Source: Pardosa pseudoannulata (Eukaryota; Arthropoda; Arachnida; Araneae; Lycosidae). From it: DNA of 64,000 bases. Position numbers and translations under genes: made by a program. The notes below the pieces were generated by a model, which saw only the letters and a program-made list of their open reading frames with translations, was not told the DNA's origin and made no database searches. This document shows, piece by piece, positions 13,991-23,750 of the stretch. The stretch's first letter is position 1; each line of letters begins with the position of its first letter. The stretch spans positions 89,383,890 to 89,447,889 of the forward strand of contig CM063508.1 in the NCBI GenBank assembly GCA_032207245.1, written 5' to 3'.

Positions 13991-14053
13991 CAGGGTTTAA
14001 AACTTATAAGGGTTTGGGGGCATATTGAAGACCTGATTGTGGGCCATATTTTC
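13991..14053. mobile_element. Possible solo hAT-like terminus
   Basis: CAGGGTTTAAAACTTATAAG followed by GGGTTTGGGGGC and TGTGGGCCATATT resembles the CAGGG... / ...GGGCCA layout of degenerate hAT ends. No matching inverse end or 8-bp duplication was found, so the assignment is weak. Confidence 0.3.
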
Positions 14054-14392
14054 AAAATTGGCTATTAAATATTTATAAAATTCTGCAAGTACGACAGAGG
14101 TAACAGCATGAAATAATATGCACAGTTTAATTGAAAACAAAGGTTTAGTCATTTTATTTCCTTAAAACAGTTGTAAATCCTCGTGTTATAAAACACATTT
14201 CTGGCGTTCATGATTCTGGGGTTCACGTACAATTTATATTTTAGAATAAATGTGAGAAAGTAGAGAATTAAAATAGAAAATATCTTTTTTAAAGTTTAAG
14301 CAAAGTTATCACAGCTCTTCTAGCGCTAATTATTTTACAATTGCATAAATTAGTAAATTTAATAATAAACAAAAATGTATTATACACTAAAC

Positions 14393-14871
14393 CAGGGATG
14401 GACAAACTTTTTCGGCAGCGGGCCAAAAAACGAAAGAAAATAAGTTTGGCGGGCCAAGATAAATTTTTCTAAAATTTTGAAAACAATATACAAGTACCTA
14501 ACGGTTTAAATACGATAATGAGATGAATGAAATTGCGATTTCATTTTTAAAAGTTTCTTATATTGAGATTCGAAGTGAGATGTGCTGATTTTAAGGAAAG
14601 ATGCTAAATGCCCATCTGTCAGTCTACTTATGAAATTATCCTTTCTACGGTTCAAAGTTGAAAACACTTGTTTACATATAAGAAGCAAATATACCGCTGA
14701 ACTTCTGGGCGTGAGATAAATTTGGAATATAATAGTTAAGCAAAGTAGAAAAGAATATGGATATATAATGTATAAATATATATTTCTTTTAATTTGTGTC
14801 TGACCGGCAACTTAAAATTCTATCCGCGGGCCGGATAAAACCGGGCCGGAGTTAGCCCGCGGGAATCCCTG
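14393..14871 (-). mobile_element. hAT element, internally deleted, keeps transposase C-terminus
   Basis: Ends are CAGGGATGGACAAACTTTTT at the left and the inverse of CAGGGATTCCCGCGGGC at the right, with GGCGGGCC-type subterminal motifs (GCGGGCCAAAAAACG, GGCGGGCCAAG, GCGGGCCGG) typical of hAT elements. Flanks CACTAAAC and CACTAACA (8 bp, 6/8 match) look like an aged target-site duplication, and the surrounding repeat resumes correctly on both sides. The minus strand inside carries the end of a transposase gene (separate entry). Confidence 0.85.
14506..14709 (-). pseudogene. hAT transposase C-terminal fragment
   Basis: Read on the minus strand, about 65 codons open up to the stop at 14506-14508. 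The frame shows a CxxxFSTLNRRKDNF-type segment, then RLTDGHLASFLKISTS and a terminal KMKSQFHSSH. This order (C..xFS.mN..K...R.RLTD.hL...l.i.ts ... K..Q..SSH) is the C-terminal dimerisation region of hAT transposases of the GTF2IRD2/ZBED5-related group. The catalytic core and BED zinc finger are missing, and the upstream part of the frame has no ATG. A relic, not a gene. Confidence 0.75.
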
Positions 14872-15060
14872 CACTAACAATTAAATTTGGAAGACGAATA
14901 TTCAACACTGTCAATTTATTTGAATTAAAATTGACAAACGGCAAGAAGAAAAATATTACCTAAAAATGAACTAAAATTAATAATGTAATTAAAATAAAAT
15001 TTTAAAAAGGATAATTTAGGGGGAGTTTTGTGACTTATCCCCTGCATCAACCAATGAACG

Positions 15061-16950
15061 GATATCCATTACCAGATCTGCTAATCTCAGAAGGTAAATC
15101 AAAAATAAATTTGCAATTTCTTTACTGATTTTAAATGAATTTCATCGTCGAAAAAGCTACGAAACTATGAAATATCTTTTTTTTCAAATAATTTCGCAAG
15201 CTATCAGTCGGAAACTCCTGATGCAGAGCACAAAACTTAAGTGAATACATACAGACGGGCGAAAACAGATAAATTTCTACTTTATACAGTTTGACTTTAC
15301 ATATAATATCCTAAATACCTTATCCAGAATTACTGATATGGAAATTTTGGCTTAAAAGTCTAGAGAAAAAAGTCAGAAAAAAAAGTTCTTCATATTTTGA
15401 CATTATTAACAGATATGCCAATGTTACGATGTTTGTCATTGACAGTACTTAATTTTTCATGTAATATACCTTTTTGATTCTTCCCAAAGGTCAAATGCTA
15501 TTTTTTAAAAAAATAATGGCAAAAAATAAAATATTTCACAGCTTTCCTACCTTTATCACTTTCCTTTATTATTATTGTTATTATTGTGAGTGGAAGGGGT
15601 GGAAAAAGAACGATAGAAAATTACACTGTAATAACTTTTAATAAAAATCTTTCTTTTATAAATTACAGTATAAACTTAATATATCAAGCAATACAGTATC
15701 TAGAAATACTCTTGGAGGTGGAAGCAAAGATGGTGTGGGTGGAGAAATTTTGTTTTTACGTAAACATTTTATTAATATTATTTTCATATATATCATAGGC
15801 AAGGTACATGATATCAAAGTTAAAAGGTCACTTTGAATAACAAAATTATCAACCATTCTAGAAAATAAATAAGGTAAAAAGATAAAATAGATATAATCTT
15901 CATTTTTTAAAACAAAACAGTCGCTATAATGGCAGAGTTAAGTAAACAGGACAATTCCATTTCAGTCAAAATTGGAAAATTAAATCATGGTTTTCCTTTC
16001 TTTTCTTTTTCTTATCTGACACAAAGAGCAAACTACTTTTTACCACTTCATTTTTGCCTTTGGGGGTGGAGGGGGTAGGGTGTGGGAGGAATTGTACCGT
16101 TTACCCCTCCCTGAACACGCCACTGATATCAAAAGTAAAAAGTAACCAGCTAACTCTCTGGAAGTCCGTTCAGTATCATTCTTATACACTCATATACAGT
16201 TAGTGTTGGTATAAAAAATAATAATAATGAAAATTATAACTACTGAATAGGAATTAATCTGATTGTTTATAGTTGAAATTTATAAAGATTTCTCATGTAA
16301 GGAGTCTATGAAGTTCGTAATTTTATCTGTATTTTATCTCGAGTGATGAACAATTAACCCACCTATATTAACAAATAATCTTAACAACAGCAAAAGATTT
16401 CGCCGTGACGAGTTGAATTTATTCTAAAATATTGTTAAGCTAAGTATATGAACATGACTATGCCCTGGTTAGCATGTATCGTACTTGCTTAGAGTCTTCT
16501 GTATAAAACCATTTTAAAGTCTCAATCGAATAATGTTTTACTGATCAATGAGAAAACAGTTAATTATTAGCTTCAAAACAACATTCAGTATTTAGATTAT
16601 TTATAGTAAAAAAAATTTTAGGATCTTATTCTGAATAAGCAAACTGGAAAAGAAATATTCCCTCAAAGATCTAACTGAAATAACACTACTTATTTCTCAG
16701 CAAAGACTAGCATAAATATCTTGTTTGAATGAACCCATAGTTCGTGTTCTTTCTTGTGTGACCCTTTTATTTTGTCTTTCTTTCTTCAATAATCGAAATA
16801 GTAATTCACGTCACAGCCTTTAAAACAGACGTCGGAATGGTGGTAAGAACTTCCCAAACAAAACCAACACATGTAAAAAGAAAAAAAAATGAAAAGTCTA
16901 GACTATAGGTGATGGCAAATAAAGGAAAAACAAAATTCCCGCCTACATAC
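15061..16950. other. AT-rich non-coding DNA, possibly intronic
   Basis: No coding exon recognised on either strand. If the candidate first exon(s) at 17.0-17.5 kb are real, this stretch is the start of their intron on the minus strand. A direct repeat pair (GATATCAAAGTTAAAAGGTC at 15811 and a variant at 16125) flanks 15.8-16.1 kb; see the hAT-type terminus entry. Confidence 0.45.
16062..16125 (-). mobile_element. Solo hAT-type terminus with G-quadruplex-prone tract
   Basis: Read on the minus strand from 16125: CAGTGGCGTGTTCAGGGAGG followed by GGTAAACGG, which is the CAGTGGCGTAGCCAGGGGGG-type end common in hAT-like MITEs. The plus strand at 16062-16085 has four G-runs of three or more (GGGGG, GGGGG, GGG, GGG) within 24 bp. 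A partner terminus was not found upstream. Confidence 0.5.
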
Positions 16951-17299
16951 CTGTAACGAAAATTCTCTCGAACTTAATCAAAAACATCGCCAACTCTCAT
17001 AAACTGCATTCGAGTTCACTGCCGAGAGGAAACTAGCGGCGAGCAAAAGCTTCGGCTTAAACAAAACGCGCATTTTGATGGAGATAAGATTATTAAGATA
17101 ATAAAAAAAGTCCGGCATATTAAAAAAAAAAGCAGCTCTTCCTTCATTGCTCTCCTACATTGTATATGGTAGCGGAAACACTTTGCGAGCCGCGCCGATC
17201 GGCAACAATTAAAAGGCTGTTGCATGCATTACCTATCCATTAAATCCATTGTTTCCGCCGCATTCGTTGTCTAGCTCCGAATCCTCTACTCCTTTCGAC
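16951..17299 (-). other. Possible alternative or second 5' exon ending in a strong donor
   Basis: On the minus strand the sequence reads CGTTACAG|GTATGTAGG at 16951/16950, a near-consensus splice donor. The upstream stretch to about 17225 is richer in CpG than the surroundings (GCCGATCGGCGCGGCTCGC) and has a 69-codon frame (17225-17016) that looks like untranslated sequence. It could be a non-coding first exon, or part of a longer 5' exon that includes the candidate at 17304-17527. No downstream exon was recognised. Confidence 0.3.
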
Positions 17300-17580
17300 T
17301 TACCGCCGGCGACTAGCCACAGGTATCGGCAAAAAATAGCTCTGACTGTGTGTCTCCTCGCGATACAGAGAGAGAAGAAGAAGAAGAAAAAAAAGCATAC
17401 AAACAACAAAAAAATACAGCTGACCCGAATCCCGCCCCAACCAGAGTGGGAAAAGCGGCCGCCCACGGAATAGGAGGAAATTGCACAATTGTTGGCAACG
17501 GATCGGACGCGAGCGCATGCGCCTCATGGTGGCAGCACGTCACAGACCGCAGACAGAAAAGCATTAGGGGTTATCCATAA
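17000..17580 (-). promoter_or_regulatory. CpG-rich island, candidate promoter with NRF1-type site
   Basis: The only clearly GC- and CpG-rich stretch of the window, with a NotI-type GCGGCCGC at about 17455-17462, GGCAACGGATCGGACGCGAG, and GCGCATGCGC at 17513-17522, the palindromic NRF1 consensus. It also contains splice-donor-like sites on the minus strand at 17304 and 16951. Together these suggest the 5' end of a housekeeping-type gene read leftward. The NRF1-like site overlaps codons 2-5 of the candidate ORF, so either the ORF starts downstream of the true start region or the site is inside the transcript. Confidence 0.45.
17304..17527 (-). CDS. Candidate first coding exon, membrane-anchor protein, partial
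   Basis: On the minus strand a start lies in an excellent context, GCTGCCACCATGA (ATG at 17527-17525). The frame then stays open for 74 codons and reaches CGCCGGCG|GTAAGT, a strong splice donor (exon end 17304); the TAA stop is formed only by the intron's own GTAAG. The predicted N-terminus is basic (MRRMRSRPIR), then there is one hydrophobic stretch at residues 37-55 (LYFFVVCMLFFLLLLLSLY), then a polar segment. Basic N-terminus plus single hydrophobic segment would suit a type II or signal-anchor membrane protein. Cautions: the Leu/Phe run is encoded by a (CTT)n/(T)n simple repeat, no family is recognised, and the following exon is not seen in this window. It may instead be 5' untranslated sequence. 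Confidence 0.35.
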
Positions 17581-18232
17581 ATGGAAAGAAAGAGTTGGGG
17601 TCGACATATAAAATTGTGTTTTTGTGGTAGTTAAGAAGTGAATTACTAAGCAAGCTTAGGAATGGAGAAAATTGTAAATCGTTTTCAAGTATTTAGAGAA
17701 AAAAATTGGAATAAAAAAAGAGAACTATTTTGACATTTTTGCATTTAAGGAAACTAACATGCGTAAGTAAGAAAAAGAAACAGAGGAAGCATTAGAAGGA
17801 GGGAGGGTGGGATGGATGATGATAACACGACGCTATGAATGAATGACGTAGTTTACAGAGTAACACCGTTTTAATATTTTTATTTTTTATAATCTTGACG
17901 CTAAGATACGATATAATGAACGCAGATGGTTGAAAGCTCTATAATTAACCGTTCTGGATCATGCACGCATCTGAATTACAATTAGTTTTGTTAGGGTTCA
18001 GCATAATTTTCAGCTTACAACTGACTGAGCTGCCGGATTTTTGAGAAAGTGATAATTTAAAACTGACGGCAAAGAAGACAAATGGAATTGTATCTATCAT
18101 TATCAACGACGTAATAAACTCTGAAACAAAGTTTACGTTGAGTACGTTGTGAAAGTTTAGATTTTTAAGTAATGAAAACTAATGCTTGTATATAAATCGA
18201 GGCTGTATGTAAAGTCACTAAATCTTTTTTAA
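17581..18232. other. Non-coding DNA upstream of the CpG island
   Basis: No reading frame or repeat recognised. A short purine-rich stretch (GAAGGAGGGAGGGTGGGATG) lies near 17795-17815. Confidence 0.5.
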
Positions 18233-19110
18233 CTAGCCTATAGCCCATCATATGACGGGATTAGTAAAATTTTTAATATTCCAGAACTGTTAAGTACCCA
18301 TTGAGGCAGGTAAAAAATGGTTTGGTTTTTTTGGCTGAGAATTATCTGGTTCACTTTCAATAATTTATTTATCGTCATACTCCCGATCCTGTAATGCAGT
18401 TTAGAATCACGTTGAATTTATTTAGTCAAACCGTGTGGTTATGTATAAAAACAAACACACAAACGAACAAAATTCTTAATTTCCAAATATATATAAATTA
18501 AAAGTTAGATATTTATGAGTCCGTGAAATAGACTCCTAGACTTATATGAAAAGAATTTGTTGTTAATACACATGATAAAATTTTCCTTGCAACAAAAAAT
18601 AATCTATGATTCAATTTAAAATTGTCACATATGTACCTAATATATTATTTAAGCCAAATATAAAACAAAATCATTTACGTAATATCTAAGTTCAGGGATA
18701 AAACGCATGAAAATAATGCAGATGATATTTAAATAATTTAAAATATGACATGATTAAATGAGATGTTTAAAGGAATGACGTCACAATGCTAGAAAAAATT
18801 GTTACTTTTACCTATTTATTAAGTGATAAATGGATAAATTTAATCACCTGCTCTTAACCGGGGAAAATAGGGCTCGAAATAATGGCATTAAACTCTCGAA
18901 AAAGGGCGAAGGGTTGGATTTCGAAAGATTTAAAGACGACAGTATTTTTTGCTGTGATATGTAGCCTATTTATACAAATTTATTTTAGAATCGGATCGAT
19001 AGTTTAGGAGAAGATAAACTTTATTCGCTTTGAATGGATGCTTCTATCCATTCCATGCTTCTATCCATAAATTTGCGGACAGATAACTTAGGCTATTATT
19101 ATATAGGGGA
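18233..19110 (-). mobile_element. Helitron (non-autonomous), copy 2
   Basis: Minus-strand element: 5' TCCCCTATATAATAATAGCC at 19110 and 3' CTAG at 18236-18233, with a short hairpin (TCCCGTCATATGATGGG-like) a few bases before it. The insertion lies between A and T on the element strand (T at 19111 and A at 18232 on the plus strand). It carries TGACGTCA at 18776-18783 and a segment near 18360-18420 shared with copy 1 but deleted from copy 3. No coding potential. Confidence 0.88.
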
Positions 19111-19412
19111 TATTTTTTTCCATTCGGTTTATTCATATACCATTAGTATGGATACAATATATTTATTTTTACTTCATTTAGACTTATATTGCAGTTTTAC
19201 GATTCTGAAGAGTAAAAATACAGATAGACTCTATTTTATCACAATTAAAGCTCTAAAAAAATAAAAAAACCCAATAATTAAACACTGTACACTTTCCAAA
19301 AGGAATGTTGGTATCAGAATGTTTGAACAAGAATAGGTTGTTGTGAATGCTGTGATCAATGTTTTATTTTTAGCTCCGGAATCACGAAACTGTGTACATG
19401 AGAGCTGATTAG

Positions 19413-19618
19413 TTGGTTGGTTTGGACGCTAGGGTCTACCATTTTGCTACACGAGGGCTTATAAGATCGGGATTTACTATTTAAAGCCGATCCCGAACGG
19501 CTACGAAAACCCTTACCAAAGGTGGGTTTCTGAGAATTGATTTGGAATGGGATTTACTGCTTATAGCTGAATCCAAATAGCTACGCACATCTATATTGTT
19601 AGTGGGGATTCTATGACC
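19413..19618 (-). mobile_element. SINE remnant with an internal partial duplication
   Basis: The tail (TTGGTTGGTTTGGACGCTAG), GAGGGCTTATAAGATCGGGA and CCCGAACGGCTACGAAAACC are clear. Then a second, more diverged partial copy (GGGATTTACTGCTTATAGC, CCAAATAGCTACGCACATC) follows at about 19551-19613. The tRNA-like head is degraded. Confidence 0.75.
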
Positions 19619-20017
19619 CACTATCTGACATTGGCCCACAAAGGTTTTTTAAATGACACATGTGTTGATTTTTATAAATTTACTTTTTATATCATAAAAA
19701 ACTACACAGACTAAAAATATTAAAAAAAAAATTAAATTATAAACACTAAATGTCGAATTTATAAAAAAGTATTTTCAAGTACACATTCGTTAACAGATTT
19801 TCTATCGCATTACTGCACTTGTCTATGACGCAAAAAAGTTAGTCATAAACTTGACGAGAATATTCGTTGCATCGATGAGTGATTCTGTGTAAAAAAGAAA
19901 AAAAAAATTCTAAACTTGAGACAAAAATTTTTGGAACTTAGCAATTTTTTCTAATAATACATGCGATATGAATTTTAAACGAAAATTACATTAATAAGAT
20001 GAATTTCCAGGTGCCGG
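19619..20017. other. AT-rich non-coding DNA
   Basis: Nothing recognised; A/T runs only. Confidence 0.5.
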
Positions 20018-20335
20018 TACTAGAGCTCGGCGATATCTGAATTTTAATATTGGGATATATCGTTCCCAAATATAGATATTTTCGATATATGAATAAGTTT
20101 TTCGTATATTACTTCATTATAGAATAAATATGTTCTGTATAAAATACAAACACCCCCAATATCTATGTGTTGATTATCCAAGAAATAAAAATTTAATTTC
20201 TTAATTTAACTGAGGGAAAAAGGATACATAAATTTATTGTGTTAATTACTGTGTTAAAAAGGATACATGAATTTATATTTTTATATATTGTTTTAAAATC
20301 CCTGCAAATTTTTCTCTGCGTATCTGTTGTAAAAT
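20018..20335. mobile_element. AT-rich dispersed element with ATATCG motifs, copy 1
   Basis: From TTTTAATATTGGGATATATC, then GTTCCCAAATATAGATATTTT and CGATATATGAATAAG, about 290 bp is repeated at 21692-21955 inside the 269-bp satellite. Repeated ATATC/GATAT motifs suggest a MITE subterminal region, and the sequence just before it (AGAGCTCGGCGATATCTGAA) looks like an element end. Superfamily not assigned. Confidence 0.6.
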
Positions 20336-20832
20336 GCATATTATTCAAACTTTCAGAAAGTTAAACAAATTCATCAAATGAACCAAGAAAATATATGAAT
20401 ATTATTTTGTTTCACTTAATTCAGGAAAACAAATATTTCAGCTGCGGCAATAAAGAAAAAATAATCAGAAAAGAAAGAGAAAACTTTCTGATTATCTTCA
20501 AAATTTATGTATAAATAGTACTTGAGGTAAAAGATGACCTTCTCCATTTTTTTTTTAATTTTCCGAATTTCAAATTTTTGGATACACTTGTTTTTTACAA
20601 TTTTCGGTACAAACCCATTATATATTTCGGAAAATCAGAATCACCCTTGGTTGCATCGTTGGATGTACCAGCTTGCAATGTGAAACTAATAAACTGCCTT
20701 AGTACATAACATTAACAATATTTCGGTGTTTTCAAATAGCTGGTATCTGTTTTACATATCACATTTCCTCTTACCATGGGATGATACTGTCTTAGTGATC
20801 TTGTGGGTAGTATTAACAAAAAATAATGATCA

Positions 20833-22425
20833 AAATTTGACTCACCTCTCAAAAAGGTTAGCCAGCACTGATCTATACCAATAGCTGGATTTAAATCCAC
20901 AGATTCTGGTTCAGAAAGCCAGTGCCTTGGATATTTGATTACAATTGAACTTTTTTCAACAAATTAATTCCTCAAAGTATTAAGAAAAGGAAATAATTTT
21001 TCAAATAATAAAAGTTTAACAAAACGCAGCAGATAAATTTGGATGTAAGTAAATATATTTTCATATATTTAAGCAAATCATGGCAAATCAACAAATAGAT
21101 AAAAGTTTGACTCACTTCTCAAAAAGGTTGGCCAGTACTGATCTATGCTAATAAATGGATTTAAATACACAGTCTATGGTTCAGAAAGCCAGTGTCGTGG
21201 CTATTTGATTACAGTTGAACTTTTTCAACAAATTAATTCCTCAAAGCATTAAGAAAAGGAAATAATTTTTTAAATAATAAAAGTTTAACAAAACCCAGCA
21301 GATAAAGTTGGATGTAAGTAAATATATTTTCATATATTTAAGCAAATCATGGCGAATCAGCAAACAGATAAAAGTTTGACTCACCTCTCAAAAAGGTTAG
21401 CCAGTACTGATCTATGCTAATAACTGGATTTAAATACACAGTCTATGGTTCAGAAAGCCAGTGCCGTGGCTATTTGATTACAGTTGAATTTATTTCAACA
21501 AATTAATTCCTCAAAGCATTAAGAAAAGGAAATAATTTTTCAAATAATAAAAGTTTAACAAACCCAGCAGATAAAGTGGGCTGTATGTAAATATATTTTC
21601 ATACATTTAAGCAAATCCTGGCGAATCAACAAATAGATAAAAGTTTGACTCACCTCTCAAAAAGGCTAGCCAGTACTGATCTATGTTAATAACTGGATTT
21701 TAATATTGGGATATATCGTTCCCAAATATAGATATTTTCGATATATCAATAAGTTTTTCGTATATCACTTCATCATAGAATAAATAACTATGTTCTGTAT
21801 AAAATACAAAAACACCCAATATATGTGTGTGTTGATTATCCAAGACACAAAAATTCAATTTCTTAATTTAGCTGATTAACAGGATACATAAATTTATATT
21901 CTTATATATTGATTGAAAAACTGCAAATCTTTCCCTGCATATCTCTTCACAGTCTATTGTTCAGAAAGCCAGTGCCGTGGCTATTTGATTACAGTTGAAT
22001 TTCTTTCAGCAAATTAATTCCTCAAGGCATTAAGAAAAGGAAATAATTTTTCAAATAATAAAAGTTTAACAAAACCCAGCACATAAAGTTGGCTGTATGT
22101 AAATATATTTTCATATATTTAAGCAAATCATGGCGAATCAACAAACAGATAAAAGTTTGACTCACTTCTCAAAAAGGTTAGCCAGTACTGATCTATGCTA
22201 ATAACTGGATTTAAATCCACAGTCTATGGTTCAGAAAGCCAGTGCCGAGGCTATTTGATTACAGTTGAATTTCTTTCAACAAATTAATTCCTCAAAGCAT
22301 TAAGAAAAGGAAATAATTTTTCAAATAATAAAAGTTTAACAAAACCCAGCAGATAAAGTTGGCTGTAAGTAAATATATTTTCATACATCTAAGCAAGTTA
22401 CGTCGAAACAACAAATAGATAAAAA
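20833..22425. repeat. 269-bp satellite array, 5 copies, one interrupted
   Basis: Units begin with TTTGACTCACCTCTCAAAAA at 20836, 21106, 21375, 21644 and 22156, that is 270, 269, 269 and 512 bp apart. The 512-bp interval is one unit plus a replacement/insertion by the ATATCG element. Shared blocks include GGTTCAGAAAGCCAGTG and AATTAATTCCTCAAAGCATT. The copies are highly similar, so amplification is fairly recent. No ORF is conserved across units. Confidence 0.95.
21690..21955. mobile_element. ATATCG element, copy 2, within the satellite
   Basis: Matches the element at 20035-20330 (TTTTAATATTGGGATATATC, TTCTGTATAAAATACAAAAA, TTGATTATCCAAGA). It replaces part of one 269-bp unit, between ATAACTGGAT and CACAGTCTATTGTTCAGAAA. 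Confidence 0.75.
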
Positions 22426-23419
22426 TTTTTAAACTTTAAATAAAAATCCTCAAGCACGCATATTTAAAACGAATTTCTTGGGTGGCCATTGGCTGAAAAT
22501 ATTCTTCATATTTTCAAATTTTTATTTCAACAAAAAACAAAACCGTAAAGAGGGGAAGACAGTGAAATAAAATAAATAAAAAATAAAACAGACAAAAATG
22601 GACGCATGATAATTACGGTAATAAACGTTTTTAACTGCCAGAAGAAGGGACGATATTCACATTGTCTTACATTCGATGGACGAAAATTTGATGTTTCAAG
22701 ACCTATTACTCGCAACTAATGATATGGCTGTTTTGACAAATGCACGCTCAAAAATCGCAAGCATGAGAGCATTTGAATAGCATGCAATGTTAGTAACAAT
22801 AGGGAATATGTGAATGGGCAAAGAGGTCTTATATGACTTTTCATGTGCACTGTAGTGTAGACGAAACCGTTTAGCATAAAAATGTGTTTCAAAATTGCAA
22901 ACACAGAAACAGACATAAACAAATAAATAAATATTCCTTTCTCAAAACGAACTGCAAAAGCGATGTTTAAAATTTTCTAAACGGTTGTGGTTATGTTCTA
23001 TCTCTCTTTTTTTAAACAGGTCTGATAGTTTACTTATTTTGGAATGAAATTCTTACTCTACTGATGTGATTATCCAACAAACACAAACATAATCAAAATA
23101 AAAAATTTGCAGAGAAAATCTACCTGTGTGTACATATGCGTCGCAACTTAGCCCTGCGTGAAAAAAAATTCATTACATAACCGGAAACTAGTATAAATTA
23201 ATAAAGTTTCGTATTTCTTTTTCAAACATGACGTCAAATGCTTTTACAAAACGTATGAGAAAGAAAAAGAACATTCAACGTTAGGAATCTTTTTTCTTGT
23301 GATAATTGTTGTGAAGCAAACCTGTAGAAAGAAAATTGGTCTAAATATGAAAAAACATTCACATGCATGTAATGGGTATTTTAACCCATCACAAAGGTAG
23401 AACGGTAATTTATATTGGC
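22426..23419. other. Non-coding DNA, nothing recognised
   Basis: Short frames only. No terminal repeats or SINE boxes seen. Confidence 0.5.
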
Positions 23420-23750
23420 TTAGGTGCAATCATGAGTAATAAGGTAGTCGAAAGAACAAAAAACAGAAACTTGGAAAATAGAATTATAAATTTATTAGGC
23501 AACTCCTTCCGAAGGCGTCTGGGGATGAAACCCACGTTTATGACAATATATAAGTGTATGATCCAGCCAATCAGAGTTTTTAATGGTTGGTCACATGTTG
23601 ACGTGGAAGAAGTGAAACTAATTATAAAGAGTTATATAAGAAGGATTGGAGTTAGCACGGATTAATTATGATGTATGCGAAGTTGCCAACTTACCAGAAA
23701 GAACAAAAGATATTCGCCAAAGGTTTCAATTTAAGTATAGAATGACCTGA
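23420..23750 (+). pseudogene. LINE reverse-transcriptase C-terminal remnant
   Basis: A plus frame contains GMKPTFMTIYKCMIQPI and, further on, a KSYIRRIGV-like segment. These correspond to the conserved LINE block K..(T)..(I)YK..I.P(V/I)..YG..W ... K.LRRI.G that follows the RT palm domain in jockey/CR1-like elements. The frame stops at about 23665, but the next frame (23661-23750) continues with INYDVCEVANLPERTKDIRQ, the usual next block (N..(I/L)..DL.I.....DI), so a frameshift is inferred near 23660. The catalytic YADD and the endonuclease are absent. A 5'-truncated, dead copy. Confidence 0.55.

Larger units (their letters stand above)
14259..15060. repeat. Diverged copy of the 46.4-kb repeat, split by an hAT element
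   Basis: The left half (TTTTTTAAAGTTTAAGCAAAG, CTCTTCTAGCGCTAATTATT, TTGCATAAA) and the right half (TCAACACTGTCAATTTATTT, TTGACAAACGGCAAGAAGA, AAAAGGATAATTTAGGGGGA) match consecutive parts of the unit that is tandemly duplicated at 46424-47794. The 479-bp hAT element at 14393-14871 sits between the halves, which shows that the repeat family is older than that insertion. The TTAA MITE of the 46-kb copies is not present here. Confidence 0.75.

Noticed and set aside
15586..15798. A frame starting MSGRGGK, like the N-terminus of histones H4/H2A
   Set aside because: It starts at GTG, and after seven residues it turns into sequence unrelated to any histone. A chance match in a GGAAGGGGTGG stretch.
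17249..17473. Plus-strand frames opposite the candidate exon (Glu/Lys-rich)
   Set aside because: Mirror of the pyrimidine-rich simple repeat on the other strand; poor start context compared with the minus-strand frame.
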